Below are positions 17,838 through 26,366 of a DNA stretch of 64,000 nt, piece by piece. Every line of letters starts with the position of its first letter. Within the stretch, counting starts at the first letter, position 1. The notes under the pieces are model-generated. The model saw only the letters and a list, made by a program, of their open reading frames with translations. It had not been told where the DNA came from and did no database searches. A program made the position numbers and the translations under genes. The DNA comes from Halorubrum rubrum (lineage in GTDB: Archaea > Halobacteriota > Halobacteria > Halobacteriales > Haloferacaceae), in NCBI RefSeq assembly GCF_024494685.1, contig NZ_JANHDM010000007.1:62001-126000 (forward strand), read 5' to 3'.

Positions 17838-18177
17838 TGCGGTGGCGCGCCGGTGAGCGGGTGCGGCAGCACCCGCGAACCCGATCGCGAGGTCGCCGGC
17901 GGCTTCGCCGCCGGCTGCCAGAGAATCTTTGATTCTCGCTGGACGCTGCGAGCGCGTGGAACGCGCGAGCAGCAGCGAGGCACTACGCGCCTCTGGCAGC
18001 CGGACGTAGTCCGGCGACGATGTTGGGGAGGTGTGCGGGGCGGGGCGGTGCGGGGTGGGACTCAAAGGGGCAGCCGCGAGGACGCCGCACGCTCGCTGTG
18101 CTCCTCGGTCGTTCGCTTCGCTCACTCCCTGTGGTGCTTACATCGCCTGCGGCGTCCTCGCGGCTGGGGCTTTGATG
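17838..18177 (+). repeat. Dispersed intergenic element, copy B, with a long hairpin
   Basis: The longest copy. It begins GCGGTGGCGCGCCGG and contains a chain of hairpins: arms 17895-17903/17907-17915, GAGAATC-TTT-GATTCTC (17921-17937) and GCCGGAC-GTA-GTCCGGC. It continues GTTGGGGAGGTGTGCGGGG and GTGGGACTCAAAGGGG. It ends with a hairpin whose 19-bp arms match perfectly (18071-18089 with 18148-18166, 58-base loop) and CTGGGGCTTTG. It fills the 390-base gap between two converging genes. Confidence 0.8.
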
Positions 18178-18212
18178 AGGTTCACCGTAATAAATCGACC
18201 GCACCGAACCGC

Positions 18213-18395
18213 CTACCGCCACTCCTCGCGCGGCACGCAGTCGGCCGCCCGCACCGTGATCCATCGGGTCGTCCGCTCGTCGGGGTCCCGATCCGCCTCG
18301 AAGAACGTCACCTCGGCGTCCGGGGACTCCTCATCCGCCGCCGACCGGCAGACGATCTCCGGCTCGCCGCGAACACGCATCGGTGACGTGGACAT
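18213..18395 (-). CDS. Small acidic haloarchaeal protein (DUF7511-like)
   Basis: A 60-residue protein ending in DERTTRWITVRAADCVPREEWR-type sequence. The pattern, a short strand-rich region, DERTTRWITV and a final acidic -EEWR, resembles the small haloarchaeal DUF7511 family as I remember it; function is unknown. An in-frame ATG at 18416 would add seven residues (MEHELSC). Its codon and amino-acid composition match the surrounding genes, which supports it as real. Confidence 0.6.
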   Translation of the reverse strand: MSTSPMRVRGEPEIVCRSAADEESPDAEVTFFEADRDPDERTTRWITVRAADCVPREEWR

Positions 18396-18520
18396 ACATG
18401 ATAGTTCATGTTCCATCGGATAATAGCTGTTGGTTCGTCTCCATCGGAGCGGATCGGCCGACTGATCCGCTGGAACCACGCTATTCGATGGAAGACTGAT
18501 CGAACGTCCGATTTCGATCC

Positions 18521-19339
18521 CTACAGACGGACCGGAACGCCCCGTTCGTGGAGATACTCCTTCGTCTCCTCGATGGAGTAGTCGCCGAAGTGGAAGATGG
18601 ACGCGGCGAGCCCGGCGTCGGCGTTCGCCTCGGTGAACACCTCGTACATGTCCTCGGGGCCGCCACAACCCGAGGAGGCGATGACGGGCGTGGAGACGGC
18701 CTCGCACACCGCCGTCATCAGCGGGATGTCGTACCCGTCCTTCGTGCCGTCCATGTCGATGGAGTTGACGAACAGCTCGCCCGCGCCGCGCTCCTCGGCC
18801 TCCTTCGCCCACGAGACCGCGTCGATGCCGGTGCCCTCGCGGCCGCCCTTCTTCGTGCACTCGAACCACACCTCCTCGCCGTCGTCGTCCTCGTAGAAGT
18901 GGTCGCCGGCGTCGTCGTATCGGCGTCGAGCGTCCACGGAGATGACGATACACTGGGAGCCGAACGCGGCCGCGCCCTCCTCGATGAGCTCGGGTCGCTC
19001 CAGGGCTCCGGTCGTGATGGACACCTTGTCCGCGCCCGCACGAAGCGTCTCCTTGACGTCCGCTTTCGTCCGGATGCCGCCGCCGACCGTGAGCGGGATG
19101 AAACACTCGTCCGCGACCGCGTTCACCACGTCGAGCATCGTCTCGCGCCCCTCGGCGCTGGCGGTGATGTCGAGGAAGACGAACTCGTCCGCGCCGGCGG
19201 CGTTGTACTTCTTCGCCAGCTCGACCGGGTCGCCGGTGTACTCTAAGTTCTCGAAGTTGACCCCCGTGTAGACGGCGGCGTCGCCGTCGTCGTCGAGGTC
19301 GACGTCGATACAGGGGATGATCCGCTTCGTGAGTCCCAT
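18521..19339 (-). CDS. hisF: Imidazole glycerol phosphate synthase cyclase subunit HisF
   Basis: A 272-residue (beta/alpha)8 barrel that makes imidazole glycerol phosphate and AICAR in histidine synthesis, using ammonia delivered by HisH. It starts [14 protein letters not shown] with the catalytic Asp (near residue 12), and the second catalytic Asp is in VISVDARRR. Phosphate-binding segments TVGGGIRT and ASSGCGG are intact. No other his gene is nearby, as is common in haloarchaea where these genes are scattered. Confidence 0.97.
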   Translation of the reverse strand: MGLTKRIIPCIDVDLDDDGDAAVYTGVNFENLEYTGDPVELAKKYNAAGADEFVFLDITASAEGRETMLDVVNAVADECFIPLTVGGGIRTKADVKETLRAGADKVSITTGALERPELIEEGAAAFGSQCIVISVDARRRYDDAGDHFYEDDDGEEVWFECTKKGGREGTGIDAVSWAKEAEERGAGELFVNSIDMDGTKDGYDIPLMTAVCEAVSTPVIASSGCGGPEDMYEVFTEANADAGLAASIFHFGDYSIEETKEYLHERGVPVRL

Positions 19340-19416
19340 TCGTTGGCGGACGTTGGCGGCGGCGGGAATTAAAAGCCGCGGGGACGGAATCGACTCTCGC
19401 CCGTCGATCGCGTGCC

Positions 19417-20379
19417 TCACTCGCGCGCGTCGTACCGGGCCACCGCGCGGTCCGCGCGTGTCGAGATGCCGTTGGGGTTTCGCGCGGGGGTCCGGTCCCG
19501 TGCTCGCGCGACCAGCCCGTCGGAGCCGCCGGCGACGATCCCGGCCACCACGTCGCGGCCGTTCGCGACCCACCCCGACGGCGTGCCCTCGCCGCGGACC
19601 ACGTCGCGGGCGACCGACGCCGCGTCCGTGACCGCGTGCTTTCCGGTTCGAACCAGCGTCGTCGGGCGGATCCCGTAGTTCTTGGCGAGCCGGTACGCGA
19701 GCGCCCGGTACTTCCAGCCCCACTCGCGGGCGGTCCGGCCGCCGTCGGCCGCGGTCGGGCTCGGCGGCTCCTCGACGACCGCGACCTCCGAGCGCCAGAC
19801 GACCTCGCGCTCCATCCGTGCGAGCCGGTGGGAGGCGTCCCGCGCGCCGCCGATCCGGAGGTACTCGTCGAAGCCGTCGAGGTCCCGCAGCGCCTCCCGC
19901 CGGAACGCGACGTTCCCGCCCGCGAAGTACGTCACCTCCCGACCCGCGATCCGACGGCGCTCCGAGCCGTCGTCGCCTCGGTCGCTCCCTCCGTCGCCGT
20001 CCTCGGCCTCCCGGTCGTCACCGTCGGTCCTCGACCCGTTCTTGCGGACCGGCCCGGTCACCACGTCGGCGCGATCGAGCCCCTCGCGGACGCCCTCGAG
20101 CCACGGCTCGCCGATCCGGTTGTCGTAATCGACCAGCGCGACCGCGTCGCCGTTCGCCACCTCGATGCCGGCGTTGCGGGCGACGTTGACGGTCCGGTCC
20201 GAGATCTCCACGAGCACGTCGACGTCGTCGCGGTCGCGCACCATCCCCGTCGTGCCGTCGGCGGACGGGCCGTTGACGACGATCACCTCCGTGTCGGGCG
20301 CGTGCGCCGCCAGCGCGTCGAGGCAGGCGGCCAACCGGTCCCGGCCGTTGAGCGTCGGGACGACGACCGACAGGTCCAT
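19417..20379 (-). CDS. Family 2 glycosyltransferase
   Basis: A 320-residue GT-A enzyme beginning MDLSVVVPTLNGRDRL, with the nucleotide-sugar Asp region at ALVDYDNRI and a receptor-side segment TYFAGGNVAFRREAL. An acidic insert (about residues 125-145) interrupts the fold between these motifs. No membrane spans are seen. The sugar and acceptor are unknown. The ATG at 20379 is preferred over the one at 20391 because TTTTTTATC (centre near 20405) is then about 26 bases upstream, matching leaderless spacing. Confidence 0.85.
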   Translation of the reverse strand: MDLSVVVPTLNGRDRLAACLDALAAHAPDTEVIVVNGPSADGTTGMVRDRDDVDVLVEISDRTVNVARNAGIEVANGDAVALVDYDNRIGEPWLEGVREGLDRADVVTGPVRKNGSRTDGDDREAEDGDGGSDRGDDGSERRRIAGREVTYFAGGNVAFRREALRDLDGFDEYLRIGGARDASHRLARMEREVVWRSEVAVVEEPPSPTAADGGRTAREWGWKYRALAYRLAKNYGIRPTTLVRTGKHAVTDAASVARDVVRGEGTPSGWVANGRDVVAGIVAGGSDGLVARARDRTPARNPNGISTRADRAVARYDARE

Positions 20380-20451
20380 ACGCGTGTCCATCGGGCCGAG
20401 GATAAAAAAGGGCTCCGTGGTGAGACGGCGGGTTCGCGCGGCGGAATCGAG

Positions 20452-20724
20452 CTAGACCGTCAGGAAGTAGACCTGCTTGCGGGCGTCCTTGAAGCTGTAG
20501 CGTGAGTCGACGAGCTCCTCCTCCTCCAGGCGATTGAGCGCGTAGCGGACGGTGCGGTCGGGTAAAAGCGACTCCTCGGCGAGGCCGCCCTGCGAGAGCG
20601 GGGCGTCGCCCTCCAGGACCTTCGCGACGAGCTTGGCGCTCGGCGGGAGTTCGCGCAGACGCTCGCGGTATTCGTTCTCGGTGAGACGGTCCTGATCGGC
20701 TGACCCCACGGGACTGGTACTCAT
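20452..20724 (-). CDS. Winged helix-turn-helix regulator (MarR-like)
   Basis: A 90-residue single-domain DNA-binding protein. The helix-turn-helix runs from LPPSAKLVAKVLEGDAPLSQ through the recognition helix LPDRTVRYALNRLEEEELV, followed by a beta wing. There is no effector domain. CTTTACCACC about 30 bases upstream of the ATG is a weak TATA match. The 232-base gap upstream (20725-20956) contains a nearly symmetric AT-rich block, TTATTATATAAGG (20787 onward), which could be a promoter in either direction. Confidence 0.8.
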   Translation of the reverse strand: MSTSPVGSADQDRLTENEYRERLRELPPSAKLVAKVLEGDAPLSQGGLAEESLLPDRTVRYALNRLEEEELVDSRYSFKDARKQVYFLTV

Positions 20725-20956
20725 ACGTCCGGAAAAATCCGCGATCGGTGGTAAAGGTTGGCTACATATGGAGGTATACGATCGTTATTATATAAGGTGT
20801 TAATATCACGGTCGCCGTCGTTCTCCCGGACGGCGCGGGCGAGCACCCCGACGGCGCGAACGGCCCTGACGACGCGATCGTTTCCGACGATCGGGACGAT
20901 CGCCGGCGACGCGTATCCAGTACGGTTTTGGTCGTTCGGCGTCCACCGGAGACAAC

Positions 20957-21673
20957 GTGAAGGGTCAGGACTGGTATCAGGCCGACGAGGTCGCCGAGGA
21001 GTACGAGGACCTCCGTTTTTCGGGCGGCGGGGCGCTCATCGACCGACGCGAGAAGGAGGCGGTGCTCTCCGCGCTCGGACCGATCGACGACGGCCACCGG
21101 GTGTTGGAGGTCGCCTGCGGGACCGGTCGGTTCACGACCATGCTCGCGGACCGTGGGGCGGACGTCGTCGGACTCGACATCTCCAGGGAGATGCTCGAGC
21201 AGGGCCGCGAGAACGCGGCCGAGGCGAACGTCTCGGACACCGTCGAGTTCCTCCGTGGAGACGCCTCGAGACTGCCGTTTCCGGACGACCATTTCGACTC
21301 GGTGGTCGCGATGCGCTTTTTCCACCTGATGGAGGAGCCGCTCCAGTTCATGCGGGAGCTTCGCCGGGTGAGCAGCGATCAGGTGTTCTTCGACACGTTC
21401 AACGCCCGCAGCCTCCGGGTGCTGTACACGTGGCTGCTCCCGATGGGTTCGCGACTCTACTCGGAACGACAGGTCGCCGACCTCCTCGGAGAGGCCGACA
21501 TGTCCCTCGCGGGCGAGGAACACGATTTCGTGTTGCCCTACGGCTTCTACCGCGGGCTCCCGAGCGTCGTCGCGAAACCGTTTCGAACCGTCGACGAGCT
21601 GATCGGGGACACGGTCCCCGGCGACTACGTCGCGACGGTCTCCTACTGGGACGCCAGAGTCGGAGCCGAGTGA
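20957..21673 (+). CDS. Class I SAM-dependent methyltransferase (ubiE-like fold)
   Basis: A 238-residue protein with SAM motif VLEVACGTGRF (about 49-59), acidic residue in VGLDISREML, motif III DASRLPFPDDHFD and motif IV VVAMRFFHLM. This arrangement is that of the Methyltransf_11/25 group; the substrate is unknown. It starts with GTG at 20957; no ATG is available upstream in frame. No partner gene is in the same operon, since the next gene has its own gap of 111 bases. Confidence 0.85.
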   Translation: MKGQDWYQADEVAEEYEDLRFSGGGALIDRREKEAVLSALGPIDDGHRVLEVACGTGRFTTMLADRGADVVGLDISREMLEQGRENAAEANVSDTVEFLRGDASRLPFPDDHFDSVVAMRFFHLMEEPLQFMRELRRVSSDQVFFDTFNARSLRVLYTWLLPMGSRLYSERQVADLLGEADMSLAGEEHDFVLPYGFYRGLPSVVAKPFRTVDELIGDTVPGDYVATVSYWDARVGAE

Positions 21674-21784
21674 GGTCGCGGAGGGAGAAACGGGCGGAAC
21701 CGTCGCCGCCGGCCCGCCGTTCGGATCGACCCCTACCGATCGACCCACAGACTATACGCGTGACGGTCGTACCTCCCGTCGTTC

Positions 21785-22300
21785 ATGAGCGGCGACGACG
21801 AACCGGCGTCTCCGAGACCCGGCCCGGCCGAGGACCGAGACCGCACGCCCCTCTCGGACCGGTACTCCAGCCTCGTCGACCGGTTCGTCCGGGTCGTCGA
21901 ACTGGCCGCCGCGACGGTGTTCGCACTGCTTTTCGCCGTCGGGGTGTTCGACCTCGTCATCCAGATCGTCGGAGCCGTTCGGAGCGGGGCGATCACCGAC
22001 CCGCTCGTCGTCATCGGCTTCATCGACACCGGCCTGCTGCTTTTGATCATCGTCGAGGTGTACCAGACGGTGCTCGCGTACGTCAACGAGGACGACACCC
22101 GACGGATCGTCAGGCTGGTGATCTACACGGGCGTCATCGCGATGGTGCGGAAGGCGATCATCTTCCGGACCGGCGAGTACACGACCACGCAGGACGCCCT
22201 CCTCGCCGCCAGCGCGTACGGCGTCATCATCCTCTCGCTCGTCGCGCTCCTCTGGATCGAGCGCACCGCGTCGGGCGACGCGGCGCTACTGGACGAGTGA
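21785..22300 (+). CDS. PsiE-like four-helix membrane protein
   Basis: A 171-residue membrane protein with a charged N-terminal tail (about 1-30) and four spans (about 38-62, 75-100, 112-130 and 145-162). The pattern and IVRLVIYTGVIAMVRKAI segment match the phosphate-starvation-inducible PsiE family. Known members are membrane proteins without an established biochemical role. It converges with the TRAM-domain gene, 24 bases away. Confidence 0.75.
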   Translation: MSGDDEPASPRPGPAEDRDRTPLSDRYSSLVDRFVRVVELAAATVFALLFAVGVFDLVIQIVGAVRSGAITDPLVVIGFIDTGLLLLIIVEVYQTVLAYVNEDDTRRIVRLVIYTGVIAMVRKAIIFRTGEYTTTQDALLAASAYGVIILSLVALLWIERTASGDAALLDE

Positions 22301-22324
22301 GGCGCGCGGGCCTCGTGGGCCCGC

Positions 22325-22732
22325 TTAGACGTCTTCGTCTATCACTTCGCCGACCGCGAAGTTCGATTTCACTTCCGTCACCTCGATCTTGACGCGCTCG
22401 CCGACCTCCGTGTCGGGGACGATGATCACGTACCCGCGCTCGACGCGGGCGATCCCGTCGCCCTGCTTGCCGAGATCCTCGATCTCGACGTACCGCATCT
22501 CGCCGGGCTCGACGGGCGGCTGTGGGCCGTCGTTGGCGGACGCGGTCGTACCGTCGCGTTCGGCGGTCTCGCCGTCGGTCCCGCCCCGTTCGATGAGCGC
22601 GATCCGGTAGGTCTCGCCCGGCTCGATGGATCCGGTCTCGACCTCGCGGCGCGGTACTTCCACGACGAACTCGCCGTCCTCCTCGCGGACGTCGGCGCTG
22701 AACAGACAAAGGAGCTTCTCGGAGATTTCCAT
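22325..22732 (-). CDS. TRAM-domain RNA-binding protein
   Basis: A 135-residue protein whose C-terminal half (about 76-133) is a TRAM domain, an OB-like beta barrel: RYVEIEDLGKQGDGIARV, then VIIVPDTEVGERVKIEVTEV and FAVGEVI. TRAM proteins bind RNA, often tRNA or as RNA chaperones. The N-terminal half has a short strand-rich segment and an acidic linker. CTATAGTAG lies about 31-39 bases before the ATG, giving a short leader. Confidence 0.88.
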   Translation of the reverse strand: MEISEKLLCLFSADVREEDGEFVVEVPRREVETGSIEPGETYRIALIERGGTDGETAERDGTTASANDGPQPPVEPGEMRYVEIEDLGKQGDGIARVERGYVIIVPDTEVGERVKIEVTEVKSNFAVGEVIDEDV

Positions 22733-22859
22733 GATATACTCCGACCGGTACGTCGAGACCGGCTACTATAGTTGTACCGCCGGACGGCCGCCGCCCTCGC
22801 TCCCGGCAACCGCCGCGGGGGGACGAACGCCTTTGTGACGCCCCGCCGAACCGGGCTCC

Positions 22860-23765
22860 ATGCCCGGACCGGAGTTCCGCCACGGAGCCGTCTCGCCCCC
22901 GATCGTGACGCCGTTCGACGCCGACGGCGGCGTCGACGCCGACGCGCTCGCGAGCCACACGGAGACGCTCCTGGACGCCGGCCTCGACGGAATGGTCCCC
23001 TGCGGGACCACCGGCGAGTTCGCCAGCCTCGACGACGCGGAGTACCGAACCGTGATCGAGACGGTCGTCGAGGCGGTCGAGGGGCGGGTGCCCGTGATCG
23101 CCGGCGCGGCGGACACGACCGTCTCGGGCGTGCGCGAACGCCTCGCGTTCGCCGAGTCCGCGGGTGCCGACGCGGGGCTCGTCACGCTCCCCTACTACCA
23201 CACCTCGACCGATCCCGCGGGCCAGCGGGCGTTCCTCGAGGCCGTCGCCGACGACGCGCCGCTGCCGGTCTTCCTCTACGACATCCCGTCGACGGTCGGC
23301 GAGGCGATCGATCCCGACGTGCTCGCCGACCTCGCCCGCCACGACTCGGTCGTCGGCGCGAAGGACACGACCGGCGACGTCTCGGCGGTGGACGCGAAGA
23401 TCCGCGCGACGCCGGACTCGTTCACCGTCTTCCAGGGCTTCGACTCCCAGCTGTACCCGAGCGTCTCCCTCGGCGTCGACGGAGGGATCCACGCGCTCTC
23501 GCAGGTGATTCCGGAGGTGTTCGTCGCAATGGGTGACGCGATCCGCGCCGGCGACGACGACCGCGCGCTGCGGCTCCACCGTCGGGGGATCGTCCCGCTC
23601 TTCGACCGGTGCGGCGAGCACGGCTTCGCGCCCGCGACGAAGGTCGCGGCCGCCCACCGCGGATTCATCCCGGACCCGACGGTCCGCCCGCCGCTGACGC
23701 TCCCCGACCCGGACGCCCGCGAGGAGATCCGCGACGACGTCGACGCGGCGCTGGACGCGGTGTGA
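22860..23765 (+). CDS. DapA/KDG-aldolase family lyase
   Basis: A 301-residue aldolase of the dihydrodipicolinate synthase superfamily. CGTTGEF (48-54) binds the keto-acid carboxylate, Tyr140 in VFLYDIPS is the proton relay, and Lys168 in VVGAKDTTGD forms the Schiff base. In haloarchaea this family includes both DapA and the 2-keto-3-deoxygluconate aldolase of the semiphosphorylative Entner-Doudoroff pathway. No lysine-pathway gene is adjacent, so the KDG role is at least as likely. Confidence 0.87.
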   Translation: MPGPEFRHGAVSPPIVTPFDADGGVDADALASHTETLLDAGLDGMVPCGTTGEFASLDDAEYRTVIETVVEAVEGRVPVIAGAADTTVSGVRERLAFAESAGADAGLVTLPYYHTSTDPAGQRAFLEAVADDAPLPVFLYDIPSTVGEAIDPDVLADLARHDSVVGAKDTTGDVSAVDAKIRATPDSFTVFQGFDSQLYPSVSLGVDGGIHALSQVIPEVFVAMGDAIRAGDDDRALRLHRRGIVPLFDRCGEHGFAPATKVAAAHRGFIPDPTVRPPLTLPDPDAREEIRDDVDAALDAV

Positions 23766-23781
23766 GGAGTTGGAGCCGGCT

Positions 23782-24525
23782 TCACTTCCCGCCGATCGGC
23801 GTCCCGTCCGCCTCCTTCGGCCCCTCGGAGTCGAAGACGACGACGTCGCCGTCGGCCCGCTCGGCGGCGGTCGGGTCGTAGCCGTCCCGCACCGCGATCG
23901 CCTCCTCCAGCTCCCGGACCGCCCGCTCCTTGAGCGCCGCCGCCAGCGACTCGGCGTCCGCCCGCGAGATGTCGCGACCCAATCCCTCGCACTCGTGGGC
24001 CCGGACCATCCCCTCGCCATCGACCGCCTCGCCCATCGGCTGGCTCGTCCCGCCGAGCGCGACGCTGAAGGGGTAGGTGCGACAGATGAGCGGTCGCGAG
24101 TCGTGGACGGTACAGGCTCCCTGGCCGCCGGACTCCTCGTAGAAGGTACAGTCGCCGCAGTCGTCGGTCGCGAGCGCCCACTCGAAAGTCTCGCCCGCGG
24201 GCTCGCCGTCCTCGCGCTCGACGAGCCCGTACGGCATGGGGCGAGCCACGTCGCGCCAGTCGTACGCCTCGCCGAAGGCGTCCTCCGCGGCGTCGGCGAC
24301 CGCGCGGACCTCGTCGGGGAAGACGGTCGCGGTGTGCGGTTCGCGGTCGGGTTCGCCCTCGTCCGCTCCCTCGCCGGCCGGCGCACCTCCCGGCTCGTTG
24401 GGGGCGTACCCCGTACAGCAGCCGCCACAGCGCGTACACTCGAAGCCGATGGACTCGATCGCGTCGGCCAGATCGTCGACGTCGAGGTCGCGGGCGCGGT
24501 CGAGTTCGGCCTCGAGCGGTTCCAT
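23782..24525 (-). CDS. YkgJ-family cysteine cluster protein
   Basis: A 247-residue protein with the cluster-binding pattern of the YkgJ (Fe-S/zinc cluster) family: CTRCGGCC near residue 30, CGDC near 120, and CTVHDSRPLICRTYPF near 135-150, in which RPxxCRxYPF is the signature. An acidic insert follows the first cluster. Family members bind a metal cluster; the reaction is not established. It converges with the aldolase gene, 16 bases away. Confidence 0.82.
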   Translation of the reverse strand: MEPLEAELDRARDLDVDDLADAIESIGFECTRCGGCCTGYAPNEPGGAPAGEGADEGEPDREPHTATVFPDEVRAVADAAEDAFGEAYDWRDVARPMPYGLVEREDGEPAGETFEWALATDDCGDCTFYEESGGQGACTVHDSRPLICRTYPFSVALGGTSQPMGEAVDGEGMVRAHECEGLGRDISRADAESLAAALKERAVRELEEAIAVRDGYDPTAAERADGDVVVFDSEGPKEADGTPIGGK

Positions 24526-24673
24526 GCACCCGATCGGGCCGCGATCGGGTTAACGTTCCCTCCTCGCGGTCGCACTCGGCGTCTCACGACCGGGCCGGCT
24601 CCCCGCCGTCGCGTTGACGATCCGCGCGTGCACGGCGAAGGAGCGAAGTGCGACCGCTCCCTACGGCCCGGTC

Positions 24674-25114
24674 GTGAGAGAGTACGAGCGGAAGGGACTG
24701 CTCGAGCGCGTCGAACGCGAGGCGGCCACGGTCGGCGCGCGGATCCCGGAGGAGATAGAGGTACAGGGGGACCCGATCGACCTCCAGTCGTTCGTCTTCG
24801 AGATCAAGCGGCGGGAGACGGTCCCGCCGGGCGAGCGCGACCGCGTCGAGCGGGCGAAGCGGAACCTCCGCCGCGAGCGGCTCGAGCGGCTCGAGCGCAT
24901 CGAGGGGAACGAGGTGAGCTACGAGCGCGGCGAGGAGCTTGCGGCGTCGATCATCGGGATCGACCGGGCGCTGGAGGCGCTGGAGGGGCTGAACGCGCCC
25001 GACCCCGAGACCGAGGCGAAACGCCAGGAGGCGGCCGACCGGAAGCGCTGGATGAGCTTCCTCAAGAAGGCGCTCGGCCGCGAGGACGCCGGCGGCGGCC
25101 GCACGCGGTTTTGA
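24674..25114 (+). CDS. Haloarchaeal DUF5788-like protein
   Basis: A 146-residue, highly charged helical protein that begins MREYERKGLLERVEREA from a GTG at 24674 and contains PEEIEVQGDPIDLQSFVFEI and a C-terminal DRKRWMSFLKKALG. This matches my memory of the DUF5788 family of haloarchaea, whose function is unknown. A start at 24614 would add 20 residues that do not look conserved. No partner operon is evident. Confidence 0.7.
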   Translation: MREYERKGLLERVEREAATVGARIPEEIEVQGDPIDLQSFVFEIKRRETVPPGERDRVERAKRNLRRERLERLERIEGNEVSYERGEELAASIIGIDRALEALEGLNAPDPETEAKRQEAADRKRWMSFLKKALGREDAGGGRTRF

Positions 25115-25141
25115 TCCGTCCGTCGGCCCGCTCCCGGCGCG

Positions 25142-25657
25142 TCAGTTCCCGGTGAAGTCGATCCGCGAATCGCCGGCGTCGTCGTCGCGGCGGCTCGGCC
25201 CGTGCCGGACGAACTCGTAGGCGTCGTCCGCGAGGTACACCGCGTCGCCGTCGACCGTCACGTCGACCCCCTCGAGGACCGCACCCTCACAGGGGCCGAA
25301 GTTACAGTAGCCCGTCCCGCCCTCGAAGGTCGCGCCGTGCTTCTGACAGAACACCTCGCCGTTTCGGACGAACGCGCCGTCGTCCTTGTCGAGGCGCACG
25401 TCCGTCCAGTGTTGACAGTAGTTCCGGAACGCGGAGACGCCGTCATCGAGCCGGATCAGAATCGCCTCGGCCTCGAGGGAGTCGTCGCCGTCCGCGTCGT
25501 CAACGTCGACGCCGCCGTTCGTCTCCACGTCCCCGTTCGTGCCCACGTCGCCCTCGCTCTCGGAGACCGTGTCGGGGTCGACCGGGCGGAGCGTCACGAG
25601 AAGCGTGCTGTCCTCCGGCACCTCGTCGAGGGCGGCGATCCGCCGGTCCGCGTCCAT
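25142..25657 (-). CDS. Rieske [2Fe-2S] ferredoxin-like protein
   Basis: A 171-residue protein with both halves of a Rieske cluster site: Cys-x-His in RNYCQHW and Cys-x-x-His in VFCQKHGATFE, followed by GYCNFGPCEGAVLE, the usual glycine-proline turn. An acidic, low-complexity insert (DVGTNGDVETNGGVDVDD) lies between the first strand and the cluster domain. No membrane anchor is present, so it is a soluble electron carrier or the ferredoxin component of an oxygenase; no oxygenase gene is nearby. Confidence 0.88.
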   Translation of the reverse strand: MDADRRIAALDEVPEDSTLLVTLRPVDPDTVSESEGDVGTNGDVETNGGVDVDDADGDDSLEAEAILIRLDDGVSAFRNYCQHWTDVRLDKDDGAFVRNGEVFCQKHGATFEGGTGYCNFGPCEGAVLEGVDVTVDGDAVYLADDAYEFVRHGPSRRDDDAGDSRIDFTGN

Positions 25658-25705
25658 ACGAACCGGTGGCCTGCGGCCGGTTTGAACGTTGCGCGTTCGA
25701 GCCGA

Positions 25706-26305
25706 TCAGACGCCCAGCCACTCGTCGTCGCGGACCTCGTACCCGTTCTCCCGACAGAACTTCGCGGCCTGCCGGCGGACGTCCCGAGAGCCCGGAACGC
25801 GCTCCGTCTCGGCCGTCCGCTCGACGATCCAGTCGGCGATCGCGTCGATCCCCTCGTCGTCGTCGTCGCCGTCGACCTCCGCGAGCGCCCGGAACGTCCG
25901 CTCGTAGGCCTCGCGCTGTGACCGGCTCGTCTCGGCGTTCGGGAGCCGCGCGACCGCCTCCACGACTCGCTTCATCGCCGCGGCCACCGTCGGTCGCTGG
26001 ACGCGAGTCCCGACCGCGGCGGGCGAGTCGAACGTCTCCTCGTCCGCGTCCGGGAGAAGCTCCGCGACCGCGTACGCGCCGCCGGTGGACGCTATCTCGC
26101 GGTCGCCGACCGCGGAGACGATCTCGGCTCCCGTCGCCGGGAACGGTACCGATTCGAGCGCCGTCTCGAAGGAGGCGAGCGCCGAGGCGTCGACCGGCGG
26201 TTCGGCCTCGTCGCCCCGCTCGAGTTCCGTGGCGATCTCGCGCTCGCGCTGGCGTCGCTCCTCGTCGTGGGCCTGCTTGTCCCGGCCGCTCTTGTCGTCT
26301 GCCAT
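25706..26305 (-). CDS. Haloarchaeal protein with DUF2795/DUF5789-like core
   Basis: A 199-residue soluble protein. The middle (about 45-115) has FPATGAEIVSAVGDREI, ELLPDADEETFDSPAAV and RPTVAAAMKRVVEA, resembling small haloarchaeal DUF2795/DUF5789 proteins, which have no known function. The N-terminus is a charged helix and the C-terminal third is a separate helical segment not seen in the short family members. Family assignment is from memory and tentative. Confidence 0.6.
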   Translation of the reverse strand: MADDKSGRDKQAHDEERRQREREIATELERGDEAEPPVDASALASFETALESVPFPATGAEIVSAVGDREIASTGGAYAVAELLPDADEETFDSPAAVGTRVQRPTVAAAMKRVVEAVARLPNAETSRSQREAYERTFRALAEVDGDDDDEGIDAIADWIVERTAETERVPGSRDVRRQAAKFCRENGYEVRDDEWLGV

Positions 26306-26366
26306 CCCCGATCTACGGGTTCGAGCCTGATAGTCCTGTGGTCGATGTGACGTGTTCGTTTCGGAT

